This document shows positions 45,800 to 56,999 of a stretch of DNA of 64,000 nt, piece by piece. Made by a program: the position numbers and the translations under genes. How positions within the stretch are numbered: the stretch's first letter is position 1; each line of letters starts with the position of its first letter. The notes below the pieces were generated by a model. The model had not been told where the DNA came from, made no database searches, and saw nothing but the letters and a program-made list of their open reading frames with translations. The stretch is from Anodontia alba (taxonomy: Eukaryota > Mollusca > Bivalvia > Lucinida > Lucinidae). Location of the stretch: positions 61,892,550-61,956,549 of the forward strand of contig OZ024830.1 of the NCBI GenBank assembly GCA_964016985.1, given 5' to 3'.

Positions 45800-46760
45800 T
45801 TCTCTTATGTGAGTGTCTGGACCTCTCTGACTTTTTTCTTTTCTTGTGAGATGACAAAGAGGAAGAAGTTAAATAGGAAGAAGATGCAGATGAGCTATAT
45901 CTTCTTCTCTTTTTACTCTTCAGTCTTGATTTAGGCTGATCCCTTCTACTCTGTCTGTTTAGAGATGTCTGCCTATTAGATTCCCGGTGTTAGTTGGCTG
46001 GTCAATAACTATACTGGGATCCAACATGGCACTAAAGTCTGGTTTTAATGGTAGTAATATTCTTTGTATATTTCTTGAGTTCTGAGGCTCATTCGCTAAT
46101 AATTGCTCAGAACTCCTTTGTCTATAATTGGTCACTGGGTGTTCATTGCTTAACGTTTGCTGCCTGATGAGTAGTGACTTGCGACTGGCTGACTGTGCCT
46201 AGTGAACCTGGTTGATCAGTGCCTGGTTGACCGGTGACTGGTGTCCAGGGACTGGTTGACCAGTTCCAGGTGCCTGGTACTCGACACTCTTAGACCGGTG
46301 CCCAGTGACTGGTGCCTGGTGATCACTTGATGAGCTGTGCCTGGATGAGTGGTGCCTAGATGGCCGGTGACTGGTGACCAGTGCAAAGTTAACTGGTGCC
46401 TGGTTGACCAGTGCCTGGTGGATTTACTCTATGGATGCTTCTCACATCTGAGGAGTTGCCACCAAGATGGGGCCTACCCCCGGCAGTAAAGCCTTGCAGG
46501 GTGGTGATCCCATTATTAAAAGAGTTGTCGTCAGACATATCTGACTGCACAACTTTCTTCTTGCCAGCTTTCTCTTCATGGTAGATCTTTTAGCAGAATA
46601 AAGTCTTCGTTTCTCTGCAAGATCCCAAGTATTCTTAGTCCAGTTTTTGCAGATAGAACAAGTAGATAACTAGAACAAGATAAGCATTTTGAATGATTAT
46701 CTCACGATGCTTTAATATGACCACAAATGCCGCAAACGACCGACATGAAAAGTCACGAAA

Positions 46761-47589
46761 TCATATGACATTGATCAACTATCAATAGTAACAAGAAATC
46801 GAAAATCGATTTAAAGAGAGAAAGTCGCTGTGAAAGGAATGATAAAGGAGGAACATAAGAATAACAGGAAGTAAGAAAATAAACCAGATTATAGAAAAAA
46901 AAATTAAATATTTTTCACCCCATAAAAAGCTTGTTTACTTTCTTTGTTCCACAGAAAAGAAACTGACACGTGATCAAAACAGTGGGAAGAATGATGTCAC
47001 ACAGGTAACTTCCTAAGGAACTTCTGGATTAAGACTCTTAGGACTTGTTGTTTTTTTTGTGGAAGGTTTGAATACAGAATAGAATAGAATATTATCTATA
47101 GGTTAATGTATTATGCAGTTAAAACGGCAAGTTAAACATGCTGTCAGTTGCCAAGAAATACATTCAGAATCAAAGCTTCACATGCACATTTTCAATATAT
47201 CTGTTATGTATGTGTAAAGGTTTTGAAAGATTGTCAGCATCAAACTTGCACATGCACATCTTTAATATGCGTGTAACATACATGCAATGGTTTAGAAAGA
47301 TCCAACGAAAGGTGTAAGAGGAGTTGATTTCACAAAGTATACACTATCAACCATCATTGACTAGGTGCAGTGGTTGTAAAATGACTAAGTTGAAAAGGCT
47401 GTCATTTTGTGAAGAAATATTTTTTCAGCATCAAAGTTTCACATGCACATCTTCAATATGTCTGTAATGTATGTGTGAAGTTTTGAAATGATCAAACAAT
47501 AGCTCAAAGAGGAGTTGATTTAACAAGAGTTGTCAGAAGACAATGCAGCTCGCCAGAAAGGGCTGATCGGATTAGAAAACAATCTTTAA
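46761..47589. other. Intronic sequence with a loose CACATGCACA repeat
   Basis: 47140-47560 contains three related segments of about 120-130 bp (AGCATCAAAGTTTCACATGC, ATGTCTGTAATGTATGTG); one more lies at 51950-52080. The rest is unrecognised. Confidence 0.55.
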
Positions 47590-48098
47590 AAGGGAACGCA
47601 ATATAAATTGTAAGTATATCTTGGAGTAAAGTGCTTAATAAGCCATTTATTTTGCTGCCAGAGTTTTCAAAACTGGCCTAGAAATAAGGAAGTTATGACG
47701 GTTTGAATATATTTAAAATGGCTCTTACGGATGCCCCCATATTGTAGGCTTTGTGACATCACATAGCCCAAATTAAATATGCAAAACCAAATTATAAAGG
47801 TTTTTAAGAATAATTTTGCTACAGACTGTTTTATTATCTTTTAATTCTAGTGACAAGCAATCATTTCCCCCAAAATAAACCAACTATGAGAATAACTAGC
47901 TTTATGAAACAAATTTTAATTTTTATGAATCCTCATTAAATATTCAAAATGGCGGCGCCCATTCCACCAATATTAAAATATTCAACTGTCTATAACTTAC
48001 TTAAATGTCCACCGATTTTGATCAAATTTGTGTCAAAATTCATTGTTTGTAAGGTTCTTTACTTTAAAGCAAAATGCCTTTTAGGGTTGCGTTCCCCT
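47590..48098. mobile_element. 509-bp MITE with TTAA target duplication
   Basis: Ends AAGGGAACGCAA at 47590 and inverted TTGCGTTCCCCT ending at 48098; TTAA on both sides (47586-47589, 48099-48102). No coding sequence. The TTAA site suggests piggyBac- or Kolobok-type mobilisation. In the SETD1 intron between the 35042 and 54044 exons. Confidence 0.78.
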
Positions 48099-48106
48099 TT
48101 AAATAT

Positions 48107-48900
48107 TAAAGATTAAATGCAGAACTTAAACTAAAACATAACTGTAAATGACAGAGTATGACCTGACTTTGAAGAATGTCAAACTGAGGGATGGGGTATA
48201 TGCCATTAACACATCTTCCCTTAGGTTGGTGTGGACAAAATATGAAAGCTATATCTTACATACTTCAGCAGTCTTGTACAATTTTCAAAACTTAAACACA
48301 GCAGTAAATGACAAAGTATGACCTGACCACTGATCTAGGCAGAAGGTCAAACTGAGGAAGGGGTGTGTACTATTGAAAGGTCTTAGCCTAAGGTAGGTGC
48401 GGGCCAAATATTAAAGCGGTATCTTTATGTATGACCTGACCTTGACCGAGGCAGAAGGTCAAACTGAAGAAGGGGTGGGTGCTATTGAAAGGTCTTACCC
48501 TAATGTTGGCATGGGCCAAATATTAAAGCAGTATCTTGAATATTTCAGCAGTTACAAACACTTTTTGAAACTTAAATGCAGATCTCCAACATGGGTTTAA
48601 ATGACAAAGTACGACCTGACCTTGACCTAGGCAGAAGGTCAAACTGAGGCTGGGATGTGTGCTATTGAAAGGTCTATATAACCCTAAGGCTGGTGTGGGC
48701 TAAATATTAAAGCTCTATCTAGAATACTTCTGCAGTTATGTACACTTAAACACGAAACTTAAACATGGGTGTAAATGACAAACTAAGAACTGACCTTGAC
48801 CTACATAAAGGGTCTAACCTGGGGACCGGAATGTATGCTATTGAAAGGTCTAACCCTAAGATAGATGTAGAACAAATATGAAAGCAGTACCTTAAACAAT
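48107..48900. repeat. Tandem array, about four copies of a 180-bp unit
   Basis: CTATTGAAAGGTCTTACCCT, GACCTTGACCTAGGCAGAAG and TGGGCCAAATATTAAAGC recur at about 48190, 48370, 48490, 48660 and 48840. Intronic, non-coding. Confidence 0.85.
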
Positions 48901-48901
48901 T

Positions 48902-51900
48902 AAATAAGAGGACCATGATGGTCCTATATCGCTCACCTGAGCAGATTTGCATACTTACTATTGAAGTTTCAGCCAAGTTCATTGCTCTAAAACTTTTGCA
49001 TAAATTTTATAGCCCTGCCCTCTAGTGGCCATGTTTTTTTAATGCATTCTGGCACCTGAACTGAATCTTGATACAGGGTCACCAAGGGAACATATCTGCC
49101 AAGTTATATTGAAATAGGTCCAGTGGTTTCTGACGAGAAGATTTTTTTTTAAACTTTTTATATACATATACAGGGAAAATAAGCCCCGCCCCTAGCAGCC
49201 ATGTTTTTTGATAAATCAAAACAGCTTGTTCAAACTTGGTAGAGGGTCAGCAAAGGAACATTCCTGCTAAGGTATATTGAAATCGGTCCAGTGGTTTCTG
49301 ACAAGAAGATTTTTAAACTGTTTTCTGACAAGAAGCTCTTTAAAGTTTTCTATATAGATATATAAGGTAAATAAGCCCCGCCCCTAGCAGCCATGTTTTT
49401 GATAATTTAGAACAGCTTGATCAAACTTGGTAGAGGGTCAGCAAAGGAATATTCCTGCCAAGTTATATTGAAATCAGTCCAGTGTTTTCTGACAAGAAGA
49501 TTTTTAAACTGTTTTATATATAGATATACAGGGAAAATAAGCCCTGCCCCATAGCGGCCATGTTTTTTGACGAATCATGATGGCTTGAACAGTCTTGGTA
49601 TAGGGTCACCAAGTGAACATTTCTGCCATGTTATATTGAAATCCGTCCAGTGGTTTCTGACGAGAAGATTTTTAAACTTTTTTATAGATATATATAGGGA
49701 AAATAAGCCCCGCCCCTAGCAGCCACGTTTTTCGATAAACTAGACAAAGTGCCCAGTGGGGCAAGTATACCCCGGACCTGAGCTACCGCTACTTTTTAAA
49801 GAGCACATATTATGTAGCTTTGACTGGAGATGGCAGTTGTATGCTATATGTTATAACACTGAAAGAATTCAATCACACATAATGTGAAGCCCTTGACCTT
49901 GACCACAAAGGTCAGGCACTTATGCAGGGATTGAGCTAAAATAAAACTTAAGCCCTATAACTATCACCATATACCAGTGAAATCAATCAGACAAAAAATA
50001 TGAGCAAAATTGACATTTGCATGAAAGGCTGTGACCTTGACTTAAAAGCCCAGATTGGGGGATGGTGTGGAGAAAAACTTCAGACCTATATATACCATCA
50101 TGATTAATATTAATGAAACCAACGAAAGGGTCTTCATAATATAGCTATATAAATTTTAATGAAAATTTTAATATAACATGCCTACTCAATGTCCTCTATT
50201 TATCGGTAAAGTATCACAAAAATATCTTAAAGAATTGCTAGAGTTATTGCCCACAAAAGATTTAAATAACCAAGGGAGAAAACTGCAGAATGGAGTCAGA
50301 GTTGTCATTCTTGAATGTGATATGCCTACCCAATGTCCTCTACATATTGGTGAAGTGTCATGAAAATATCTTAAGTGTTTTTAAGTTATGGTTTGCACAA
50401 AATTTTGATAATTTTTGGAGACTAGGGGAGATAATTTATAGACCAAGTCAGTTAGAGTTGTCATTCTTGTAGCCGACACCTCTACCAAATGCCCTCCACA
50501 ACCTGACAGAGTTTCTTGAAAATAGCTCAAAGAGTAAAGGAGTTATGGGGTGCACAATAACGCGTTTATGGACAGACAGATGGATGGATGGATAGATTCC
50601 GTGACATTGACCCCAAGTTATCCCCTGGGGTAGGGTCGATGCTGATAAAAACTTTAGACCTATATGTACCATCAGACCAAATATGAATGAAATCCATCAA
50701 AGGGTCTTCATAATATAAGGTCTTATAAACTTTAATGTAAAACTTCGAACCTATGACAAAACTTAAGTACGAACGAATAATGCTTCTACAGGCGGAGAAT
50801 CAAACAGAATCCTTGCTGAAAGCTATATCCCCTAAACCTTTCAGTTAGGGGATAATGAAATTTAACAAAAGGTCTTGTTGATATGGCTATATAAACTTAA
50901 ATGCATTTTTTTTTACTTTTATATGAAAATTTCAAGTCTGTGACCTTGACCTAGGTCACACCTGGGGTGGAGATTGTGCTGAGTAAGACTCTAGACCTAT
51001 ATCTACCAGCATGTCAAATATAAATGAAAAATTTCTCAAAGGGTCTTCATGATATAGCTATATAAACCTAAACACAAAAAATTTTGACTTTTTTATGAAA
51101 ATTCTGTGACCTTGACCCCAAGGTCATCCCTGGGGTGGGGATGGTGCTGATAAAAACTTTAGACTATCAGGCCAAATATGAATGAAATCCATCAAAGAGG
51201 AATCATGACTGCTTGAACAATCTTGGTAGATGGTCACCAAAGAAACATTCCTGCCATGTTATATTGAAATCAGTCCATTGGTTTCTGACAAGAAGATTTT
51301 TAAACTGTTTTCTATATAGATATATAGGGAAAATAAGCCCTGTTTTTTATGATGAATAATCATGACAGCTTGAACAATCTTGGTAGAGGGTTACAAAAGG
51401 AACATTCCTGCCATGTTATATTGAAACTGGTCCTGTGGTTTCTGAAAAGAAGATTTTTAAACTGTTTTATATATAGATATACAGGGAAAATAAGCCCCAC
51501 TTCCTAGCAGCCATGTTTTTTGACGAATCATGATGGCTTGAACAGTCTTGGTAGAGGGTCACCAAGTGAACATTTCTGCCATGTTATATTGAAATCGGTC
51601 CAGTGGTTTCTGACAAGAAGCTTTTTAAAGTTTTCAATATAGCTATATACGGTATATAAGCCCCGCACCCTGCCGGTCATGTTTTTTAACGAATCACAGT
51701 GGCTTGAACAATCTTGGTAAAGGGTTACCAAAGCAACATCCTGTCAAGTTATAATAAAATCCGTCCAGTGGTTTCTGACAAGAAGATTTTTAAACTGTTT
51801 TATATATAGATATACTGGGAAAATAAGCTCTCCCCCCTAGCCACCATGTTTTTTGACGAATCATAACAGCTTGGACAATCTTGGTAGAGGGTCACCAAAG

Positions 51901-51950
51901 AACATTCCTGCCAAGTCATATTGAAATCAATCCATTTTGTCAAAAGTTAA
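48902..51950 (+). mobile_element. Large composite Helentron/pearl-like element with 166-bp units and an internal foreign block
   Basis: Head AATAAGAGGACCATGATGGT and CGCTCACCTGAGC at 48902-48945, nearly identical to the head at 3911. 166-bp GTTTTTTGACGAATCATG units at 49030-49740 and again 51200-51930. Between them (about 49740-51197) lies a different tandem family (TCTAGACCTATATCTACC, AAAGGGTCTTCATAATATAG) with its own GACAGACAGATGGATGGATG microsatellite at 50571 and a hairpin. The array was either interrupted or fused from two elements. Confidence 0.7.
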
Positions 51951-54043
51951 TTTTTCAGCACCAAACTCCCACATGCACAATTTCAGTATGTCTGTATTGT
52001 ATGTGCAATGTGCAAAGTTTTGGAACAATTCAAGAAACGCTGTACAAGGAGTTGATTTCTAAAAGTATGCACTATCAGTCATATACAAAAATCTTACTTA
52101 TGAATTACAAAGAGGCATAACTCTTGTTACTGACCCTTCTGTGCCTATTTTTCTATCAAATGTGCATTGTCTGATGATCAAGGTGTGGTGAAAATTTGAG
52201 CGAAATGGGACAAAGGCTAGTGAAGTTATAAAGCAAAAACCTTTATTGTTGACTGGATGACAGAATGATGGAATGACAGAATCACTGAGGTGCTGAAAAC
52301 AGTATACACTCTAAAACTTCTATTATAACGAAGTAGAGCTGGTCAAACAGGCCCCATAAGAGGATTTGTGAGTATAAGAGTAGCCATGACCAAGTACTTA
52401 GCAATATGTATTGCAATACCATTTGCCATATTGTAATACTTTTGCTGTATTGTTGTACCCCTACTGCTGGAAGCTATGTATCAACAATGAGAAATCTATC
52501 CATTACACATTCAATTATCTGCTGCTTGTGCATGGTGTTAAATTTTTCAGAATTGTACAATCTGCAAAATATCATTTGCTAAATGTTAACACTTTTCACC
52601 CTAAAAATATCATGTAACATTACATGTATGTCTCTTCGCTAGTATACACATATCACACTGACGTCAAATGTTGTTTGGCACCAAAAATCTGCAAAACCTT
52701 CCTTCTTACCTGATATCGTCTTCAACATTAGTATAATAATGAACCAGCATGTCAAGATGTGCTTGCTTATAACTGGTGTTACATTCTGGCAAAGGAAAAT
52801 CACAGCCAAATCTTTGTTTGTATTGAGGTTTTTATGACTCAGTCAACCCAATGGTGTCATGTAGTGCACTGTCAGTATACCCAATCACACTTTTACCAGG
52901 CAGGCTTAGTCCTCTAAATGGTTAACCAGTATTGTGCACATTCTTTTGCCAGAAACTGACAACTTCCCTTCCCGAATCAGAGGAAGGGAAAGAATGCCTG
53001 TACAAAATATTTTATGATCAAATCTCAACAAAAGAATGTTGCCAACCCAGCGGGGTTCGAACCCGTAATCTCCTGATCACCAGTCGGATGCGCATTCAAA
53101 GTGGTCTAATTTTACAGCAGATGAACTGAAGTATTTAAATATATCTATATTTGGAGGAAAGAAGACCATTACTAATTCATTACTATGCTGACAATTGGAT
53201 AAATACACCATACTCTATACTGAGATTTACATACAGCTTCTATTAACAAATTTCGTTCTTACAAAATTCTTCCAGATCATCATCATAGACGATCCTTTTT
53301 GTAACTATATAATACCTAAGGACACAAACATTTTCTCTTAAACTGTAACTTCTACAGAAACTTACAACAAGAATATTTTACAAACCAATACTAACTGACC
53401 TCTTTGGTAAAACACAATCATATCTTTTTCTTATAGGAGTCTGGCAACAATGTTAGTCAGTGGGCAGTGAGCATATCAACAAAGTTTACTTTCCACCCCA
53501 CCACACCCCCAACTCAAAGACTTTTAAGTTTGATTCAAATTGGCCCAATAGTTTTTTAGAAGATATCTTTTAAAAGTGTAAACAGATGAAGAGACGGTGA
53601 AAGGGAAATTCAGGTGAGCTAAAACAAACATCTTGTGAGCAAAATTATGATGCAAATGTTCAAAATTTTTATAAGTCTGTGACCTTGACTTTTGTCAGCA
53701 GCGGACAGATGATGTCAACTGAGCTGTGCCCTGCCAGCAGTAATACTAACAATTTATCAACAACCATCTACTTAATCTTTCAGAAATATAAGCAAAGAAA
53801 AACTATTGATACAAAAGTTAAACAGTACAAACACATTCAAAAGGAATGACATAGTAAATGGCCTAAGATTTCTAACACTTTACACTTTACTTTCTTTTTT
53901 TATACATTTGTTTCACAAGATATTTGGTGAAATAACAAATGTGTAGACCCTGATCAGCAGTCTGATCCAGATCTGCACTGTTTTAACATGCTACCTTGTA
54001 AGAAAAGTTGGTGTAATATATAATGTATATAATGACAGCTTAC
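51951..54043. other. Intronic sequence: fragments and one SINE
   Basis: 52080-52290 resembles the AAAGTTATTGAGCAAAA family; 52330-52810 unrecognised; SINE at 52814-53104; 53606-53624 is an isolated Helentron-like tail (CAGGTGAGCTAAAAC); 53938-53985 is a hairpin-module remnant. No additional SETD1 exon is needed here. Confidence 0.55.
52814..53104 (-). mobile_element. tRNA-derived SINE, diverged copy with good B box
   Basis: Body and 3' tail (TTGTTTGTATTGAGG at the left) match the family; GGGTTCGAACCC at about 53053-53064 is a perfect B-box core. The A-box end is lost (GTGG follows GCATTCAAA instead of the TGAGCCAC ending). No clear target duplication seen. Confidence 0.82.
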
Positions 54044-55035
54044 CCGTAGCATGTTTTGGTGGAATAATGTCTGGTTCATTTTTTCGCCTCTTTTTTGCTG
54101 GTACTGGGTCAGGTATATTTGTAATTGTATGGTCCACCCATAAAATATCATTCAGCCAGTAAAACATTGGATCATCAGTTTGTAACAATGTTTCGTAACA
54201 TTTCTTCAAATAGTTCACATCCTCTGTATCTATGCCATGATTGAAAATATGAAAAAAGGCCTGCCGCTCTTCCTCAAACGTCCGTGCCTTAAATTTAACG
54301 ACTGGTTTAGGTTTTACAGGTTCTAATAAATTTGCTAATTCACGATGAACTTTATTCTCCTTATTGGTAATATCTAACAGTGCTTCATTTGTAACTTTTC
54401 TTTTTCTACCTTTCTTTGGTTTTTCAACAAGCTGCTTTTCTAATTTTTCTTTTTCTAACTTTGTTTGTCTCTCAATCTCCTTCTTTTGCTCTAATGCTTG
54501 CCTTTCAATTTCTTTTGCTAAAGCCATACTCCTCTCATGATCACGCCTCATTTCTTCCAGTATTTCTGGTGTGGGCTGTAAAGAATAATTATGATCTATC
54601 AGAACACTCTGTAACCTTTCTTCTTCTTCATCTGCTGACAAAGTAGCCACAGATTCATTGTCATCATCTGGACGTGGCATAGCATAATATGCATGCTCAG
54701 AGAGAAAGCTTGGGCGATTATCCTCCCATTGTTTTCGCTCTACCTCTTCACAAGTCAGTTCTGTATCTAAACTAGTTTCTTTATTAAGTTCCTGAAGTGA
54801 TAATGTTGCTGCCTCACTTAACAAGGATAAACCACTGAGGTCTCTTTCAGAACTTAACTTGTCAAATAAGTTTCTTTCTTTTGTAGGAGATTTCACTTTT
54901 TTGTTAGACTTCTTTGGTGAAGATTTCTCCGGAGATTTTTCTAATGCTGTTTTATCCTGCTCATCAACTTCCATTGGTTCTCCTGGTGTCACACTAGTTG
55001 TACTAGGTTCCACCACAGGTTCTTTCTCAAAACTT
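54044..55035 (-). CDS. SETD1: SETD1 exon: linker, coiled coil and N-SET region
   Basis: Seen: 992 bases open throughout, entered after two bases of a codon and left after one (ACG G then GTAAGC). Numbering from the first full codon at 62836, it encodes residues 82-411. The order is a Lys/Ser/Pro-rich linker, an acidic stretch, a charged helical segment at about 239-287 (coiled-coil-like, many E/K/R/Q), a basic patch (KKGRKRK), then N-SET at about 328-411 with FEEERQAFF, GIDTEDVNYLKKCYETLL and WLNDILWVDHTITN. Known: N-SET of SETD1A/B has the same 'SGLDLEDMSYL..YE.LL..WLND..WV.HTITN' plan and binds COMPASS core subunits. The exon ends inside KHATG, the start of the Win motif. By far the largest exon here. 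Identification is firm from the N-SET part. Confidence 0.93.
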
Positions 55036-56669
55036 CTGGAATATAAAATATGAGAAGCAATGCAAGAAAATGGCCCTTATATCAAATTTGGGCAATTAAG
55101 TTATTTTAGGCCTTTATTCTCCACTTACAGAATCAATGGATTCTGTAGAATTCATATCATCAAACTGAGAGACTGTGTGGACATGTAAGCTGAGCTATAG
55201 TTTTGCTTTTTAAATACTTTCCTTGCACTGTGCATATGTACAAATCAGATCAAGTGAAGCAAAGTACAAAAATGAAGAAAGATTTTACAAGAATTCCACA
55301 GAGACAATGTCACAAGGTGCTGTCACACCTGCTGGGACCTGTCAGTATTATAAATGAGGTAAAAATTCAAGAAAAGAATAACAGTCACTGGACCACAATA
55401 TGTAAGTCATGGTCACAAGGTGCTACTACAATGTTTCAGTCCATGTTAGGGAGAAAGCATACGCCAGTTTCAAAGACTGTAGGTCATCCGGTTTATCAGA
55501 ATATAGAGCTTAACACCCAGGGGGGTCATAAAGTGATCCTAGTATTTGAATCCCTTTTAGGGTGGAAATGTATGCCAGGTTTGATGATTGTAGGCATAAG
55601 AGTTAAGAAAAGGGAGTTAGCATTGGGGTTGAAGTAAAAATTACAGTCATTAGACCGTGAAAAAAATAGGTCATGGTCATAAAATGATGCCATATTGAGT
55701 CCTTGTTAGGAAGAAAGTGTATAACAGGAAAGATGATCATTGGTGTAATGGTTATTTAGGAATGATTGATTGAGTTGGGGTTTAACGACACGTCAACCCT
55801 TGTGGGTCATTTTGTGTCGTCTCCCAGAGAAAGGGAGAAAAGAGACAGAAGAGATAGCAGAAGAGATAAAAGGGAGGGACAGGGAAGAAAGAGGAACAGG
55901 AATGAAAGTGAAGAAACAGAAGAAATAAGAACGTCACCTCCCTACCCTTACTTGCTACAAGGATAGCAGGCCTTGCCCAACTATAAGCCAATATCAGTGG
56001 ACGCCCCGGTGACAAAAGATACATGACACCTTCACACCACCCAACCAATGGACTTGAATGCTAGGATGGTGGATAAAATGTTGACAGACTGACAAGAAAT
56101 TCACTGAATGGCTGTGCTGTGAATGCTGGTGGTGTTCAAGAAACAGAGCTGAACACACAGACTAAGCATTGTTCAGCCAAGCCTGTAAAGTAGGTCAAGA
56201 TCAGTTACGGTCAATAGCAGTGGGCAAGGTGCATCATAGCAAATGATGCGGTCCAACCTGTGGTAGCGACCACCTCTCTTAAGCGTTTTCCTGGCTTGAA
56301 CAACCATTATATGACCCTGCCGTATAGTTTTCAATGTAATATTACCTCTTTTAAGCATGCAAATGCTCAATGCGATGGGCCTCTGCTAAAAACGTGACCA
56401 GAATCAGCAATTTCCCTGTCTTAAGTGACCAAGCACACTTTCCATTACATCAGAGCAATACCGGAAGAGTTTTTTATGTTTGCACTAGCACACTGAGAAA
56501 CTGAATTCTAATATTAGTTTAGACTATAGAAATCCTCAGGTCTATAAATAATAGGTGTATTTTTTTGATAATAGCTGAGACTGGTTTACGTATCCGATAA
56601 AATTATACCATTGGACATAAGGGGGGGGGGGGGGGTTTGCTTAAGAATCAGTGTTGAATAAGAAACTAC
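55036..56669. other. Intronic sequence between the two 5'-most exons
   Basis: 55290-55750 is a loose tandem of about 180 bp (GTCACAAGGTGCT.., GTTAGGGAGAAAGCATACGC). The 285-bp repeat follows, then unrecognised sequence including GTAGCGACCACCTCTCTTAA near 56265 and a G-run at 56622. No extra exon is required, because exons 62595 and 54044 join in phase. Confidence 0.55.
55764..56045. mobile_element. Dispersed 285-bp repeat, SINE-like, copy 2
   Basis: Second copy of the repeat at 8346-8637, same orientation, about 700 bases upstream (in transcription) of the large SETD1 exon. The purine-rich middle leaves an open frame in both copies, which is explained by the shared sequence and not by coding. 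Confidence 0.7.
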
Positions 56670-56999
56670 TAGAAGCCCTTAGGGCCAAAAATCTCTCACC
56701 TGGACCAACTTGCCCAATCACCATCTTGAAATCCCCATCAGAACATTTTACAGCTATTTTTTTTTTATCTACAAGTCACCCTGATACTTCCTATCAAGCA
56801 TTAAGTCATTAAGTCAATTAGCCTTTGGGTTCAGAAGTAGGTCAAAAATAGATTTTCAAGAAGGTTGCTGTTGCAGCCATCTTGGATTTCCAATCTGAAA
56901 AATTTTAGCTAATTTTGATCTACAAGTTATCACAATTCCTTTTCAACGTTTCTAGTCAACTAGACTTTCAGTTCCAGAGTAGCAGTTCAAATGAGAATT

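Larger units (their letters stand above)
39600..46760 (-). mobile_element. Decayed DIRS-like retroelement fragment (gag region and RT start), with nested insertions
   Basis: Seen on the minus strand, in order: a Cys/His-rich segment near 46720-46620 (VCGICGHIK, later CSICKNWTKNTWDLAEKRR in a shifted frame); a Ser/Arg/Lys-rich stretch (46000-45800, resuming 42212-42150); a conserved block 41592-41230 (EQLMELCSTPLLVLVQSKL.., LFADALQLDMFSR..); AVALSKPLLDSSLHELRNAP near 41100; and PNLLRTDIPVGGRLALLYE near 39700. Known: DIRS-group elements carry a Cys-rich gag start, a basic low-complexity middle, a C-terminal helix ending before a P(V/I)GGRL motif that opens the RT region. The rest of RT, RNase H and tyrosine recombinase are absent. 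Frames are broken by stops and by insertions at 39970-40977, 41674-42017 and 42213-45799. Family assignment is inference. Confidence 0.6.

Noticed and set aside
46000..46440. Tandem CCTGGTTGACC / GTGACTGG short repeats considered as a coding minisatellite
   Set aside because: Frames contain stops on both strands; it fits a low-complexity part of the decayed DIRS-like gag.
55104..55190. Possible 44-bp minus-strand micro-exon (FDDMNSTESIDS between CACACAG and GTAAGT)
   Set aside because: The exons at 62595 and 54044 already join in phase; adding 44 bases would shift the frame, and the frame that looks coding needs a different entry phase.
56173..56370. Minus-strand open frame of 65 codons
   Set aside because: No recognisable domain or splice signals; surrounding GACCACCTCTCTTAA-type sequence looks like a dispersed repeat.
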